From Amoebidium appalachense (lineage: Eukaryota > Ichthyosporea), in NCBI GenBank assembly GCA_963693365.1, contig CAVNZM010000005.1, positions 7,006,001-7,070,000 of the forward strand: 64,000 nt of DNA, in the 5' to 3' direction. Every line of letters begins with the position of its first letter. Position 1 is the first letter of the stretch. Below are positions 1 through 51,985 of the stretch, in pieces. The translations under genes and the position numbers were made by a program. The notes beneath the pieces are model-generated. The model was not told the DNA's origin. It ran no database searches and was given only the letters and a program-made list of their open reading frames with translations.

Positions 1-9308
<9,308 letters not shown>

Positions 9309-9372
9309 CCGGGCTGCAGCTGCTAATCCCCGCTCGGAAGCATTCAATTCATATGCTCATACGTAATCCATG

Positions 9373-9378
9373 ATTAAA
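9373..9378 (+). promoter_or_regulatory. Candidate polyadenylation signal of VPS51
   Basis: ATTAAA, the commonest variant hexamer, lies 65 bases after the VPS51 stop codon and just before a 40-base G tract. The position suits a short 3' UTR. This is a motif match only. Confidence 0.4.
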
Positions 9379-9384
9379 GAAATT

Positions 9385-9427
<43 letters not shown>

Positions 9428-10406
9428 GGAGGAGGAGGATCGTTCGTTTCACTTGCTCGCTTTGCTTGTGCTACATGGCTCTATATATAGTTGACCTGAT
9501 CGTGAATGCTCTCACGTGTAGATAGTGTCGGTGTGGTATCATATGCATCGACTGTGCGAATGAAAGAAAATAGCAATCGGAATGAAGGTATGTAAGTTTT
9601 ATCGTTTTTGTAGAAGTTTGGGCCTTCACAGTAGGCTCGTGTTGGTTTATACATGTATATAAGCATGTGATCTGTTATTAGAAAGAGGCTTACATATGGT
9701 TAGCATGCACTGTGCATGAAAGGTGTATAATGTTTGCGAAAAAAAATTCGGCAAAATAAAATATAAATATGAAATGAAAACCAGCGGAATAAAGGAACTG
9801 TAGGAAGTTGAGTTCATGTGGATGGGTACGATCGGTGTGATGCAAACACAGTAGATTCCAACTGTGCACTCAGCACACTGTATGCGCGTGCACACACAGC
9901 TGAGCACACTGTATGCGTGCGCACACACATGCACGCGCACACACGTGTGTGTGACAGCACACACGGATGCGTGTGCACGCAGCGCACATGAGCAGCACAC
10001 AATACATGGATGCGCTTGCACCGTATACACCTATGTAGGTGCACATCACACTATGCAAGTGAACACAAGTTCTGAGAACACATCCAGGCACGTGCACTTA
10101 AAACATCAATGCATTCTGCCCACACATGCATGATCGTGCACCCACCACACAGGCACGCACACACCACACAAGAATGCGCGTGACACACCACACACGCATG
10201 CACAGCCCACCTATCCATTCACCCATATTGCACTCATGAACACAGACACGCATTGCACACACACTTGCACACATGCATACCTCTATGATGACACATTCAT
10301 ACATTGCAACACGCACACATGCGTGCGTACATGTGACATGTATGCGTGTGCAGGTGTCTGCATGTGTGCATTGCACGCGTGTGTGTCGTCTCCAGCTGCA
10401 GGGGGT

Positions 10407-10447
<41 letters not shown>

Positions 10448-10887
10448 TTCTCAACGTTGTTCGTGTTTCGTAGATATTTAGATAATATACAGCACATTCT
10501 TTCCCATATCTGGTTAAACGTGAGACTAGTGGTTTATTATACATTTATGCTTTGGTGTCCTGTATATAATACAGCCTAGGCTGGTGAGCACGCCAACCAC
10601 TAGAAAATTTTGGAATTCCTTGCCAATAGGAATGTAGACGTGTGATATCCAGCCAACCAAAACAGACTTTACAAGTCTCTTAGGGTATATACATGTATTT
10701 GTTACCCAACACAATCCCGTTATGATACACTCGATAGTATTTTTCTCTTTTTTTTTTTTTCTTTTTTTTTTCCCCCCCGTTTTTTTTGTTTCTTCGTTTA
10801 ATTGTACCCCCCCCCCCCCCCCCTCCCCCCCTCCCCCCCCCCCCCCCCCTTCCCCCCCACTTTCTTCTTCTTCTTTTTTGTTATCAT

Positions 10888-10893
10888 TTTATT
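10888..10893 (-). promoter_or_regulatory. Candidate polyadenylation signal of the GH16 gene
   Basis: AATAAA on the minus strand (TTTATT on the plus strand), about 150 bases past the stop codon of the glucanase gene. Motif match only. Confidence 0.4.
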
Positions 10894-11040
10894 ATTTTCT
10901 ATCTTAAAAACCCTAATACAGTACCCGGCCGACTTCAATTAGCTACGGTTAATTCTTAGTGTAAATCCTGTTTTTACATCGGCCTTACAACGCACCCAGT
11001 CACAGCAAATTACCGTGAATTTCTGAAGGACAACCGGTTT

Positions 11041-17269
<6,229 letters not shown>

Positions 17270-17623
17270 ATGGGTTACAAACATGCTCGCGTCCGCATTG
17301 GACGTGGGCAAGGCCATTGGGCTTTGCTGAGGATTCTCGTTCATGTTATCCTCGCCTTTTGTCTTTTGGCTGCAGCGGGTTCAACAAACAACCCAGATGG
17401 GGTGAACAAAAAAGTCATTAAGGAAAACAAATCTTGGTCTAAAGATCATGCCAAGCTGGAACAGCCATTCGTTGCACGGTACATTGATTATTGCATAGCG
17501 GATCATGAGGACTCTGTCGAAGCTGGCACGTGCCCTCCCCAGCCCTTCCTCAGGGATTGGGTGTGGCATCAAACCCGTCATGGCGGCCGGATAGATGCAT
17601 CTACAGCGGAGGGAGTCCATCAG
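17270..17623 (+). CDS. Candidate first exon with signal peptide, gene unknown
   Basis: An ATG at 17270 opens 118 codons ending at CAG/GTGATT (17623/17624), a usable donor. Residues about 12-38 contain a hydrophobic run (WALLRILVHVILAFCLLAAA), typical of a signal peptide or a single membrane anchor. The rest is soluble, with Cys at YIDYCIADHED and CPPQPFLRDW. It ends in phase 0, whereas the next good exon (18767) needs one base from its predecessor. It therefore does not splice directly into the OTU gene as drawn; either another exon lies between or this is a separate gene. I do not recognise the family. Confidence 0.45.
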
Positions 17624-18186
17624 GTGATTCCCCCCCTTCCCCCCCCCCCCCCCCCCTCCCCCCCTCTCCTCCCCACCACCCCCTGCCTCTTTTCCACTTT
17701 TTCTCTCCCCTCCCCTGTCTCTCTGTTCTGGGCCTTACAGGTGGTTCCTCCGTTTTAGAAGTTGTTTTTTATGTAATACGTTAGGTGTGTCCTTTTGCAT
17801 CTTGTGGATACCAATGCCTTCACCGCTCAGGCCTTCCCTTGCACTTAATCTTATGGACCTTTGTGCCTCTCCCATGATCTGTTTGGCATGGCATGCTGCC
17901 TTTTCTGCTTTGGCTTGCCTCTTATATGTTGCTATCACCCGATAGGGTATGTGTGGCAACGTGTTCCATATGTTTTGTGTGACCATTCTGTGCAGTGTAC
18001 CCACTTAAAGCCCACTCCTCCGCTTTTCCCCCTTCCCTCCCTTCCCCTTTAAGCATACAATTAGTCAAGAGGCAGTACAGGATAGTGGGTAGAGAGTTTC
18101 TGTGTGTCACGGTGTATGCCTGTGGGTGTGTGCTTGTCTGTGTGTGTATGTGCCTGTGTGTGTGTAGTGAGTGTGTGTGTGTGTTG

Positions 18187-18237
<51 letters not shown>

Positions 18238-18766
18238 TTGTGTGTGTAATGTGGGTGGGTGGGTGGGTGGGTATAGAGAAGGGGAGAGGGGGGGGGGGGG
18301 GGGGGGGCGTGTATGTGTGTGCCTGTGTGTGTATGTTAAAGACAGGGGAGGGGGGAAGGGGGAGAGGTCAGGGTAGGGAGAAAGGGAGGGAAGGATGGGT
18401 GGGTGGGAGGGTTGGAGGGAAGGAGGGAGGGGGAGAAAGGGTAGAGGGAGGGATGGCGGAAAAGACAGAAAGAGAGGGGCAAAGAGAGGAGGGCAGTCGG
18501 TAAAGAGGAAGGGCGGGAGGGTGGGACGGAGAGGGAGAAGGGGGAAGTGGAGAATTAGGCAGGGGGGGGGGCCGAGAGCAAGAGGGGGGGTGGGGAGGGT
18601 GTGGGCGGTGTGTGTGTGTGTATGTGTGTGTGTATGTATGTTGTGTGTGTGTGTGGGGGGGGGGGGGGGGGGTTGGATGGGGGATTCGGTTGGGAGTGGG
18701 TTCTTTATAGACCTGGCAACCATTGACCAGCTATTCTCTCACCCTGTCTTTGTGTTCACTCTGCAG

Positions 18767-19954
18767 CTTATGGCAATAATGGCAACCGTTCCTTGCCTGA
18801 GTGTGGTATGGAGGTTGGGTCTTTCGACAGTGATGGCTCTGACGATGACGATGAGGGGTCAAGTGACGAGAGCCCCGGTTCATTCAACGTGTCAACATGT
18901 GTGCGCCTAGCAGGCCGCAAGCTTAACGCCCGGCGTGCGATGCGCAAGCTGATTGGGTCTGTGCACAGCTCCGAAGGGTTTGCTTTAGCAGCACAGGACC
19001 CGGATCATCTGCTCTTCACTCTAGTGTTCTTTGACGAGGCCGTGGCAGCAGACATACAGCTTGCCAGGTGCTTCCTGCCGAACCCCCCCCCCCCCCCCCC
19101 CCCCCCTTCCCCCTCCAACGCCCCCCGCTCCTCCCTCTCGCCTCTCCCCCCCTTTCCCTGCAGGGCCTCCTCCCCTTTCCCCCATCCCCCTTTCCCCTCC
19201 CCCCCCTCCCCCCCCCCCCCCCCCCCCCCCCCTTTTCTGCATCCCCCTCCCCCTCTCCTCCTTCCCACAATTCTTCCTCCCAACTGCTCCACCTCCTTAC
19301 TTCCTTGCACGTATCAATCCATCTCTCCTTCCAACCCAAGTGACACCAGTTTTTTGTCAGACAACCTGCCTCCCCAGGCCCACTTATTATGCCTGTCCTG
19401 TTCCCCTCCCCCCCCCCTCTCCCCCCTCAGGAGGGCCTCTGCCCATTCGTCCCTCCTTTTCAAGTCCTCCATTACCTCTTACCTCCCCTAATTCTCATTA
19501 TTCTCTAATAGTATACCTATATCTTCCATCCTACCTTTTTGGAAGCTCCCTGCTTCTCTTCCACCTATTTGAAAGCATCTGCATCTACCCCCCCCCCCCC
19601 CCCCCCCCCCCCGTTCATAGCCCCTCCTTCATCAGTACTCCCTTACACCTGCCCGGCCCCCTTCAGAGTGCCTAACCCCCTCCCCCCCCCACACACACAC
19701 CCCTCCCCTTTCACACACCTGCACACACGAACGCACACATGCATGCACGCATGCACCCTCCCTCGCAGCCACGAGCGCACACACTCTTATTCACTTATAG
19801 AATTGTTAATAATCTAATGCCCCCCCCCCCCCCCCCCCCAACCCCCCCCCCAACCCCAACCCACCCACACACGCACACACACACACACGCCAAGGTTTCC
19901 CTTGTTCTGCTCCTCGGCCTTTCCGCCTTCCCCATAATCTGTCTTTCTCTCTCT

Positions 19955-19989
<35 letters not shown>

Positions 19990-21271
19990 CCCACCCCACT
20001 GTCACCCACCCCACCACCACTGCCCTACGTCACCCTCCCACTTCTTGTCTTTGCTTATTCTTCCTTGTGATGTGCAACACAGGGACATATCCGGGCCACC
20101 TGAGGTCCAGCAACAACGCCTTCTTCAAATTCTGGGTGCCTGGAGAATGGAGCTTATGGAAACACCCGCTGACGGCAACTGTTTGTTTCATTCGGTGTGG
20201 CATTATATCAATCAGTATCTACAAAGCGGTCATGTAGCTACCCGTGAACACCTCAACACATTGGGGTTTACAGCTAATATGGAGCCTATAGAGGCGATTG
20301 GACGGCTACGCGAACTAATGGTAAACGAATGGCGGCGAAATCTAGCAGAATACCAAGGATTCCTTTCAAGGGTGACCCTCGCATACGTAGCTGATGATTT
20401 CCGCTGTCCTCGGCGCGCCCATTTTGCTTCTGCAGCCGGTGACGCGATGGTGCTGGGCTTAGCCAACGCACTCCGCATACCAATAACCATTTTTAGCACG
20501 ATTGCCAATCACGGTGTAGTTGCGGTCACTCCACCCACCGTCATCGAACCCAACATTGCCATACCCGTATCACTTAACGGTGCAGCAGATCATTACTCAG
20601 TGGTAATACCTCGCTTGTCGCATGCGAACAAAATCTCGGACAACAACCAAACACAAACATCACACTCAGTTGACACGGAAAACTCGACGGAGTTGGCGTC
20701 TAACGCTAACACAACTGACACGTTCGGTGGGTTGCCCGCCAAGGGCTGCAGCTGTAATAGAAACAGTAAGGATAGAACACGTTTTTTTTGTGGTTTTAAG
20801 AACGGCGGGGGAAAAGTGCAGGCATACGATGGGCATGAGCGTTGCATATGCGCAAAGAACAAGCGGGCATGCACCCAGGCATGCAGGTGTGAGAATTGTG
20901 GCAACAGGTGAGCCGTATGATATGCATTTGCTACTTTTCTTCTTTTGCATCCTCTATTTGCCCACACTTGGTACTTTATAATCGAAACCTTAACTTGGCC
21001 AAATCCAGGTATTTCTGCTTGTCCCTCTCTTTATTCCCCCCCCCCCCCCCCCCCCCCTTTCCCCCTCTCCCCCCCCCCCCCCCCCCCCCGGGAGGGGAAA
21101 GAAAAGCCCCCTCTCCCAATCCCCTCCCCCTCCTGTATCCGTCGTTTCATGATGTCTAACCCCTCCTCCTCCCCCCCACCTTCCCCACTGCTCACCACCT
21201 GCACACCCGCACACCATACACAAACTTAAACACACACACGCATGCACGTGTGCACGCACACACACAGCCCC

Positions 21272-21316
<45 letters not shown>

Positions 21317-22482
21317 ACACACAATGCATCCGCGCATCATGGTCCATGCATACACGTGTGTGGATAGATGCACAGGTGCACGAATCCACGCACGCACGCA
21401 CCCACAGAGCACGTGTGCGCACGCACACACAAACACACATGTGTACACGTGCGCGCGCATTCACACGCACACACAAACGCACATACACATGCAGTCATGG
21501 ACAGCGGCCAGAGCCAAACCGTCCAGGTCGCCCGTCTACCATGCAGCTGCATTTATCCGGCGAAGGGGGGAACCTTTCCCTGAGAAGTGGTGATGGGTCC
21601 ACCACCACCCATACGGCCAACACAACAGCCACCAGGGGCAAGGCCACTGCCACGGTTCCAACGCAAAGGCGGCGCGCACGATTCACGCAAACACGAACCA
21701 CAGATCAGAATGGTTTGGAGTATTATGTGTCTGTGGGCGAGGAGGTACGTTCGGGTAGATGGTCGGATGCGGAGACCGCGTTGATTGAAAGTATTGTTAT
21801 TTCGCTTGCGGAACAAAAGTTGCCGGCAACAGAGGAGGACATATTTGCACATTACCATGCAGCATTGGAGGGCAACGAGGAGGGTGTGGGGCTGGATGCC
21901 ATCCTTTCCAAAGCATTGAAACAAATCAAGTCAAAAATAGAACACATTGAGAAGGAAAGACGTTTGCGTAGTCAGGTGGCCGCCGAGGTGAGGGAGGAAA
22001 TCGCGAGGGCTAAGGAAGCCGCTGCTAGGACAGTTACGGAGAAAGCAAGCGAGAGAGCACGAAACACGAAACGTGGGCTGAAGTCACAGAGTAATTCACA
22101 GACTGCCCCGTCAAAGAAGGCCAAGCCCAGCGGCCTTTCACGTGCAAGCACCAACACAGGTGTTGCCCCTCAGGAGCATGATCCCACCAGTTCGTCAACC
22201 GATTCGGCGGATGAATTCCAAAGCACCCAACAGTCTGGGGTGATTCCCCCTAGCCAGCACCCGCACCATCCGCAAGCGTTCCACCCCAGTTATTATCACA
22301 CATACCCGAGCACGATAGCCAGTGCACAATGTAGCGTCTGTCAACTGACTTTAGCAATCCCTCCCCATCTGTGTCATACTTACATGCAATGCTGTAGGTG
22401 CAAGGCCATGTTGTATGCTCTGGTCACCGCTTTTGGCATCCGCCTGCTCAGTTTTAGTGTCACGGATAATAGGTGGAAGTGA
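18767..22482 (+). CDS. OTU-domain cysteine protease with CXC-type cysteine motif (last three exons)
   Basis: Probably a deubiquitinase-like OTU protease. Phase-consistent exons: 18767-19067, 20083-20907 and 21495-22482, with stop TGA at 22480-22482. The first exon starts with two bases of a split codon, so an upstream exon exists or translation starts at the ATG at 18808. Exon one is acidic (DSDGSDDDDEGSSDES). Exon two holds the OTU domain, with the catalytic Asp/Cys motif DGNCLFHS and the distal His in ADHYSVV. A cysteine cluster follows (CSC...CIC...CTQACRCENCGN) resembling the Tesmin/TSO1 CXC motif. Exon three is basic and helical (a GRWSDAE Myb-like start, then a Lys/Glu/Ala-rich coiled-coil-like stretch), then a Ser/Thr/His-rich linker, and ends with two Cys-x2-Cys pairs (CSVC, CCRC) that may bind zinc. 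OTU with CXC-like cysteine clusters also occurs in transposon-derived proteins, so a mobile origin is possible. Confidence 0.75.
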
Positions 22483-23029
22483 GCCAATCCCTCCACGTAG
22501 TTTTTTATTTTTCTAATTGTTATTGTGGCTGCCAGCTGCTTTGGGGTCAGGTGGCAAACGTAGGGCATGTCTAGTAGGTTCGATTAGTATGGGATTTGGC
22601 ATCATGATGCCAAGACTTAGTCAATACAGTAACTTAAGAATCAGTTTGTTAGGTGTTAGTTGTAACATTTAACTTCCAGTAATGTTCAGCATGTCAGAGT
22701 GGTAGTTTATGATTGTAATGTTACTTACAGTTTAACTGTAATGTCACGGTGTATGTAGAGTATGCTGTCACATTCAATGCACACACACGGCACACACACA
22801 TGAACATGCACACACGCAACCACATACACGTCAAGCACACACTACGTATACATCCATGCATGCGACATTCGCCTTTTTAATACCTATGATATCATTACGT
22901 AGTCAAAATACCATAATAATAATGTGTAGAAGTGATTGCAGGTCACTTTCACATGCTGCAGCTGTTTTATTAATAATGACACCGTAAATTAATGGCAAGC
23001 ACACTGCAGACTCGGATTCCCCCTCCCCC

Positions 23030-23060
<31 letters not shown>

Positions 23061-23135
23061 AAAAAAAAAAAATCCCCCCCCCCCCCCCCCTCCCACCTCG
23101 AAATTTTTGGGCGGGGGCGGGGGCGGGGGCGGGGG

Positions 23136-23168
<33 letters not shown>

Positions 23169-23611
23169 GGGCTTGGGAAACGAGGGTGCAACCTCAAATC
23201 GGGTGTCAAATCGCTTAAAAATATATCAGTAAATGCTCACTGCAGCGTCAGGATTGGCTCTCTAATGCGTAACCAATCACAGAAGCCTCTAAAAGTAAAG
23301 ATAGTGCCGCGCGCGCGCCTGAATAGCTGATGTATACCTACTAGGGCCTACTCATGATCATGATCATCGATGCATACTCAGTGGACACACAAACGTGCCG
23401 AGTCACACCTTAAGTACACATTTTTATTTATATATTTTACCCGCTTTGTTCCCGGAGGTACCCCTAGGGGCCCTCAGTGGGAACTACCGTCTTCCACCCA
23501 GCACCGACAGTACTCTAGCTATGGTGCCGTAGTACGACCTTAAGTACACACATCACACGCAAAAATACCTCAGTAGATACTAGACTGCACATCATCATTC
23601 CTGGAGCCAGC

Positions 23612-23643
<32 letters not shown>

Positions 23644-24971
23644 CCCACGGCGCCCCGCCCCACCTATCTCCCCGCAATCTATCTCCCCTGTACTCGACCA
23701 GCTGTGACACGGTCTCCCTCACTCGACCCACCTGTTCTTTTGCTCTTCTAATAGCTAGATCGCCCCAGCCATGGGCCCCTCTCCCTCAGAGTCCCTCTCT
23801 CTCTCACTCACTCTCTCTCTCTCTCTCTCCCTTTCTCTCTCTCTCTCTCTCCCTCCCTCCCTCCCTCCCTCCCTCAGAGTCTCGAGCTCTCTGTACATGT
23901 ACCGAGTCTCGAGGCTCTTCCCAGACCCTTCCTCTCTCACTCTCTCACATGTGTCATGGGGGTTTACGCTGTTTACTCGAGGCAAAGAGAGACCAGTCTC
24001 AGGTATGGGGGGTTTTTGTTCGGAATATCCCCTCAGCGGTATATCATGATCACGTACATAGCTGTCGGGTGATGATTATATATCAGGGTTTACTTTCTCT
24101 ACGAGACACCATAAAGACTAAGAAAATACTTACCCCCCTTAATATTATAATCCACTTGCAAAAGCCAGGTACGTAGGAGGGGCCAGAGCCTACACACCGG
24201 CCTCTTCCCTGCCCATGTTTTGTTGCCACCGAAATTTCTGTAACGATTCTTGAAATGTGCAAAAGAGATAGTCACTTTAAGTTAGTGCATGTTTCTTTTT
24301 CTATTCAATTCTGTCCTATCGGGGAACCCGCTGGTGTGCTAACACACTTCTGTGTCGATGAAATAGAGAGGGGGAAGTCTCAAATTTCCTGACTCACGGC
24401 GTGGTGGCTCGCAGCTGCAGCGCAGCTAAATGCTGGTTATTCGGATATTTTGTTTCCCCCCCCCCCCCCTTTTCCTCCCTTGCCCGAAACTGCATGCCAC
24501 ACCACAAGACCACCAACATCAAGTGATTCAATTCATTTTATAGTAAAAAGAGTGTGAAGCTCTGGCCGGATACACCTATAGCTAGGTAGGCATATGTGCT
24601 ATAGTTTGTGACCATGTATTGGTCACGGACACACACGTGCACGAGTGTACTGTAACACACACAAATGTCATCTGGATTGAACAAGTATCACAACAGTAAC
24701 AGTTACGATTGTTGCGTAATATACACGGGGGTTTGAGAGTAACCTATATAACGATACTATTCAATTTGGTGACTACTAATGCAGTTGTATGGGTGCACAT
24801 ACACAACGGGCACACACACACGGTAGTGCAACCGTGCAGTGTAGAAAGACTTCAGTAATACTGTGACACTCCTAAATCTAGCATCTCCGTTTACATGAAC
24901 TGTCCACCAATCCATGTGTCCGCATAAAGGAACAAAAAATAAAGACGATGGTTGATTGGCTGCCTCGGCTA
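22483..24971. other. Intergenic region between the OTU gene and SEC24
   Basis: 22483-22980 is AT-balanced and probably 3' UTR and flank of the OTU gene. 23026-23167 is a C tract, A tract, C tract, then (GGGGGC)n and a G tract. A 13-base direct repeat, CCTTAAGTACACA, occurs at 23408-23420 and 23538-23550. 23611-23640 is another C tract and 23800-23880 is CT-rich. The remainder to 24971 is unique sequence in which I see no exon. SEC24 ends at the right edge in the opposite orientation. Confidence 0.6.
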
Positions 24972-48297
<23,326 letters not shown>

Positions 48298-49145
48298 GAT
48301 ATCGCCTGGCACGTGCTACAGACGTAAAAATAGGTGGGGGGGAGGAGGAAAGTAAATATGTTTTCTCGGTTTAACGAAATGTCAACCTCTAATAGAAAAC
48401 AAAATGACTGTTCCTTTCTCTCTCATCAATCATTCTCCGCTTGGTTACCGAAGGAATTCAAATAGCCAAATGTGGGTGATGCTGGCGCCATTCCATTCGT
48501 CTAGCGCGCACCACTTGAGATTTATAGAAAGCGTTTTTGGCCAATCCATTGAATCCAAACCAGCTAGTGCTGCCACCAGCTGCCAGATGGTACCGTGTGC
48601 TTTTGGCGCCTATTCTTTCAAGTGTTGCGTGGCATGCACTGTGTGCGGAGCTGCCACCGTTGACTGACTGCAGCTGAGTCTCTGAGTGCGACAATTGTAG
48701 TGCCGTAAGTTCCAATACTACTACACAGCTGTCATATCATCTGCCATAGCGGCACAAAACCTTAGTACTGAACCAGAAATAGTGCACTTCCACGCGTGAC
48801 CGTGTTACTGAGTCTCGGTGCTGTTCAACAAGTATGCCCTAGCGAGGCCCCCCTTGCATAGAATGCGTGTAACCACACACCACCTTCTGGCTAGCAGCTA
48901 ACACAATTAGCATCTTTATTAATTATTATTCTTAGTACCACAGCCATCTTAAATGAACAGCACAAGATGGCCGTGGTAGTACGCAGCAAGGCAACACTAA
49001 TACACAAACTTTTTACAGAGCACCAATTATTTGTAACCAAAGCCTCACAAGGTCAATTCTCGATTGCAGTTGTGAAGTCGAAAGTCTTCAGCTACCCAAA
49101 TGATCTTCGCCGGCCCTTCCCTCCCCTTTCTAATTCCCTTCCCCA

Positions 49146-49191
<46 letters not shown>

Positions 49192-49346
49192 GCAAGCATA
49201 CACGCACGAACGCACGCACGCCCGGCACACACACACACACACACACGTGCGCGCACACACACACACGCTCATACACACACACACACACACACAAACACAC
49301 ATGTACAGACACCGTCGGTGACGTACATTCTCTCTATACGTCTCTC

Positions 49347-49377
<31 letters not shown>

Positions 49378-49504
49378 CCCCCCCCCCCCCCCCCCTCTCC
49401 CTCCTGAGTCCATCCCCTCTTCCCCTTCACCCTAGGCCACTCCCTCATATACAATTGCACACGCACACGTGACGCAAACGCACACACACTCTCTCTCTTA
49501 AGGC

Positions 49505-49549
<45 letters not shown>

Positions 49550-50110
49550 CTCTCTCTCTGTCTCTCGAGAACTCTCTCTCGCTCACACGCACACACACAC
49601 GCACACACATAATATATTAGCTAGTACTCCTTCTCTCCCTCTTCCTCTCTCTGTCTATCCCCTCACTTCCTACCCCCACTCTCTCACTCTCTCCCTCTCC
49701 CTCCTCCCCCTCCCTTGTCATAGGGTACATCCTCTTCCTCCCCTCGCCAGAGTCTCAACCCTGCTCTTCGAAGTCCCCCTCCACTGCGATCGAGCTCCCT
49801 CTCAGCTTCTCCGAGTCCTCTCCTTCGCCGCCATATATCCCTCTCTCTCTCCCTCGGAGTCCCCTTCCCCTTCCCCCTCGACCATCCCCCTTTTCTGCCC
49901 CCCCCCCTCCCTCCTCCCCTGGCACGTACTGACTGTGCCTCTATTGTAGCCTATGTACGATAAATCGACGCTGGCTCTAGATCTATTTTTCAAGGTAGGT
50001 GGGTCACGTGATCAGCCGCTTTCCAATTCCGTCTCCTTGAAAAATAAGAGATATCTCAGAAGGTAGCAGCCTTCTCTCCTCTCCTCCTGAGGGCCGGCTT
50101 GAAGCTGCCG
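48298..50110. other. 5' flank of SEC24 and unassigned sequence
   Basis: 48298-49100 is unique, AT-balanced sequence that should include the SEC24 promoter and any non-coding first exon. AAGATGGCC (48964-48972) is a YY1-like word, and an open frame starts at that ATG, but it has no convincing donor or recognisable product. 49146-49310 is CA-rich, 49330-49560 is CT-rich, 49620-49950 is pyrimidine-rich and 49950-50110 is unique. Confidence 0.5.
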
Positions 50111-50389
50111 CAGAGAAAAAAGCTGTCTACACGAGAGAGAGAGAGAGAAAAAAAAGCTAAGTCTACACGAGAGAGAGAGAGAGAGAAAAAAGCTAAGTCT
50201 ACGCAAGAGAGAGAGAGAGAGAAAAAAGCTAAGTCTACACGAGAGAGAGAGAGAGAGAGAAAAGCTAAGTCTACACGAGAGAGAGAGAGAGAAAAAAGCT
50301 AAGTCTACACGAGAGAGAGAGAGAGAGAGAGAAAAGCTAAGTCTGAGAGAGAGAGAGAGAGAGAGAGAAAAAAAGCTAAGTCTGAGCAC
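50111..50389. repeat. Compound minisatellite: (GA)n with GCTAAGTCTACAC spacer
   Basis: About eight units of roughly 35 bases. Each has a variable (GA)n run, a short A tract, then AAAGCTAAGTCTACACGA. The unique spacer is almost invariant while the GA run varies between 6 and 10 repeats. No coding function is seen. Confidence 0.95.
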
Positions 50390-51040
50390 TGGGGGCCGTC
50401 GGCGCGCCGCCCAATCCTATGAGGCGCCGTTTGCTGCAGAATTCCTTCGATCCTTTTTTCCAGCGGAAATCGGTCGATCGAAGACGGATCTAACCTATTA
50501 TGGGAAAACACCGATCCTGATTTGAAATCCGGAACATTTGGTTGCTGAAAGCTTCGCATAGCCTTTTTTGGGTCGGCAAAGGCATGATAAAAGATCGGCC
50601 AATCAGCAATCTGTTACTGGCTTTCACATTAAATAACCAATAGTTGGCGGTTAATATCATTCACTGTAGTAACCGGCTAGATCTATTCGCTTTTTTCACG
50701 GATCGGCAACTTTCGGATGCATGCATGCATGCGCTTTCTTTTTCTTTTTTTCCGCTGTTCTCAACCTAGCTGTTTTAGAAAAATAGTCAAGGTCGAGTAA
50801 AACACGAGGGTGTGGCAAGGTTGCACCCGTGAAACACTACCAGCCAGCCCCGCCGGCATTTTGCAGCAACTTGACAACGGTGGGTGTCCACTGTGTACAC
50901 TACAGGCTTGTCTGCTTGTTGTTTTCTTGCACATCGGCTAGCCTTCTCATCTGTTATGTCGTCGATATGTCGTCGATGAGAACCAAGTGTCTGCGACTCT
51001 AGTGGTTAGGCGAGGAAGGTTTCCCATAGTTAAAAACGCT
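50390..51040. other. Unique, repeat-free sequence, no gene recognised
   Basis: One of the few long stretches free of simple repeats in the right half. It contains GGCGCGCCGCCCAATC (50401-50416), GGCCAATCAGC (50597-50607) and ACCAATAG (50636-50643), i.e. several CCAAT-like words, and a GC-rich start. That could fit a promoter or CpG-rich element. No exon with acceptor and donor was found. Confidence 0.35.

Positions 51041-51985
<945 letters not shown>

Larger units (their letters stand above)
9309..11040. other. Intergenic region between VPS51 and the GH16 gene (tail to tail)
   Basis: No gene is seen. The stretch holds a G tract (9387-9426), ordinary AT-balanced sequence to about 9850, and a degenerate CA/GCAC-rich part (9850-10400) full of GCAC, ACAC and GTGTG words. 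It then has another G tract (10405-10445), unique sequence, and a T- and C-rich part (10740-10900) that is probably 3' flank of the minus-strand gene. Confidence 0.7.

Noticed and set aside
20908-20911. Ending the OTU protein at the in-frame TGA right after the CXC cluster.
   Set aside because: AACAG/GTGAGC is a strong donor and the next exon at 21495 continues in phase for over 300 codons. A retained-intron isoform ending here remains possible.
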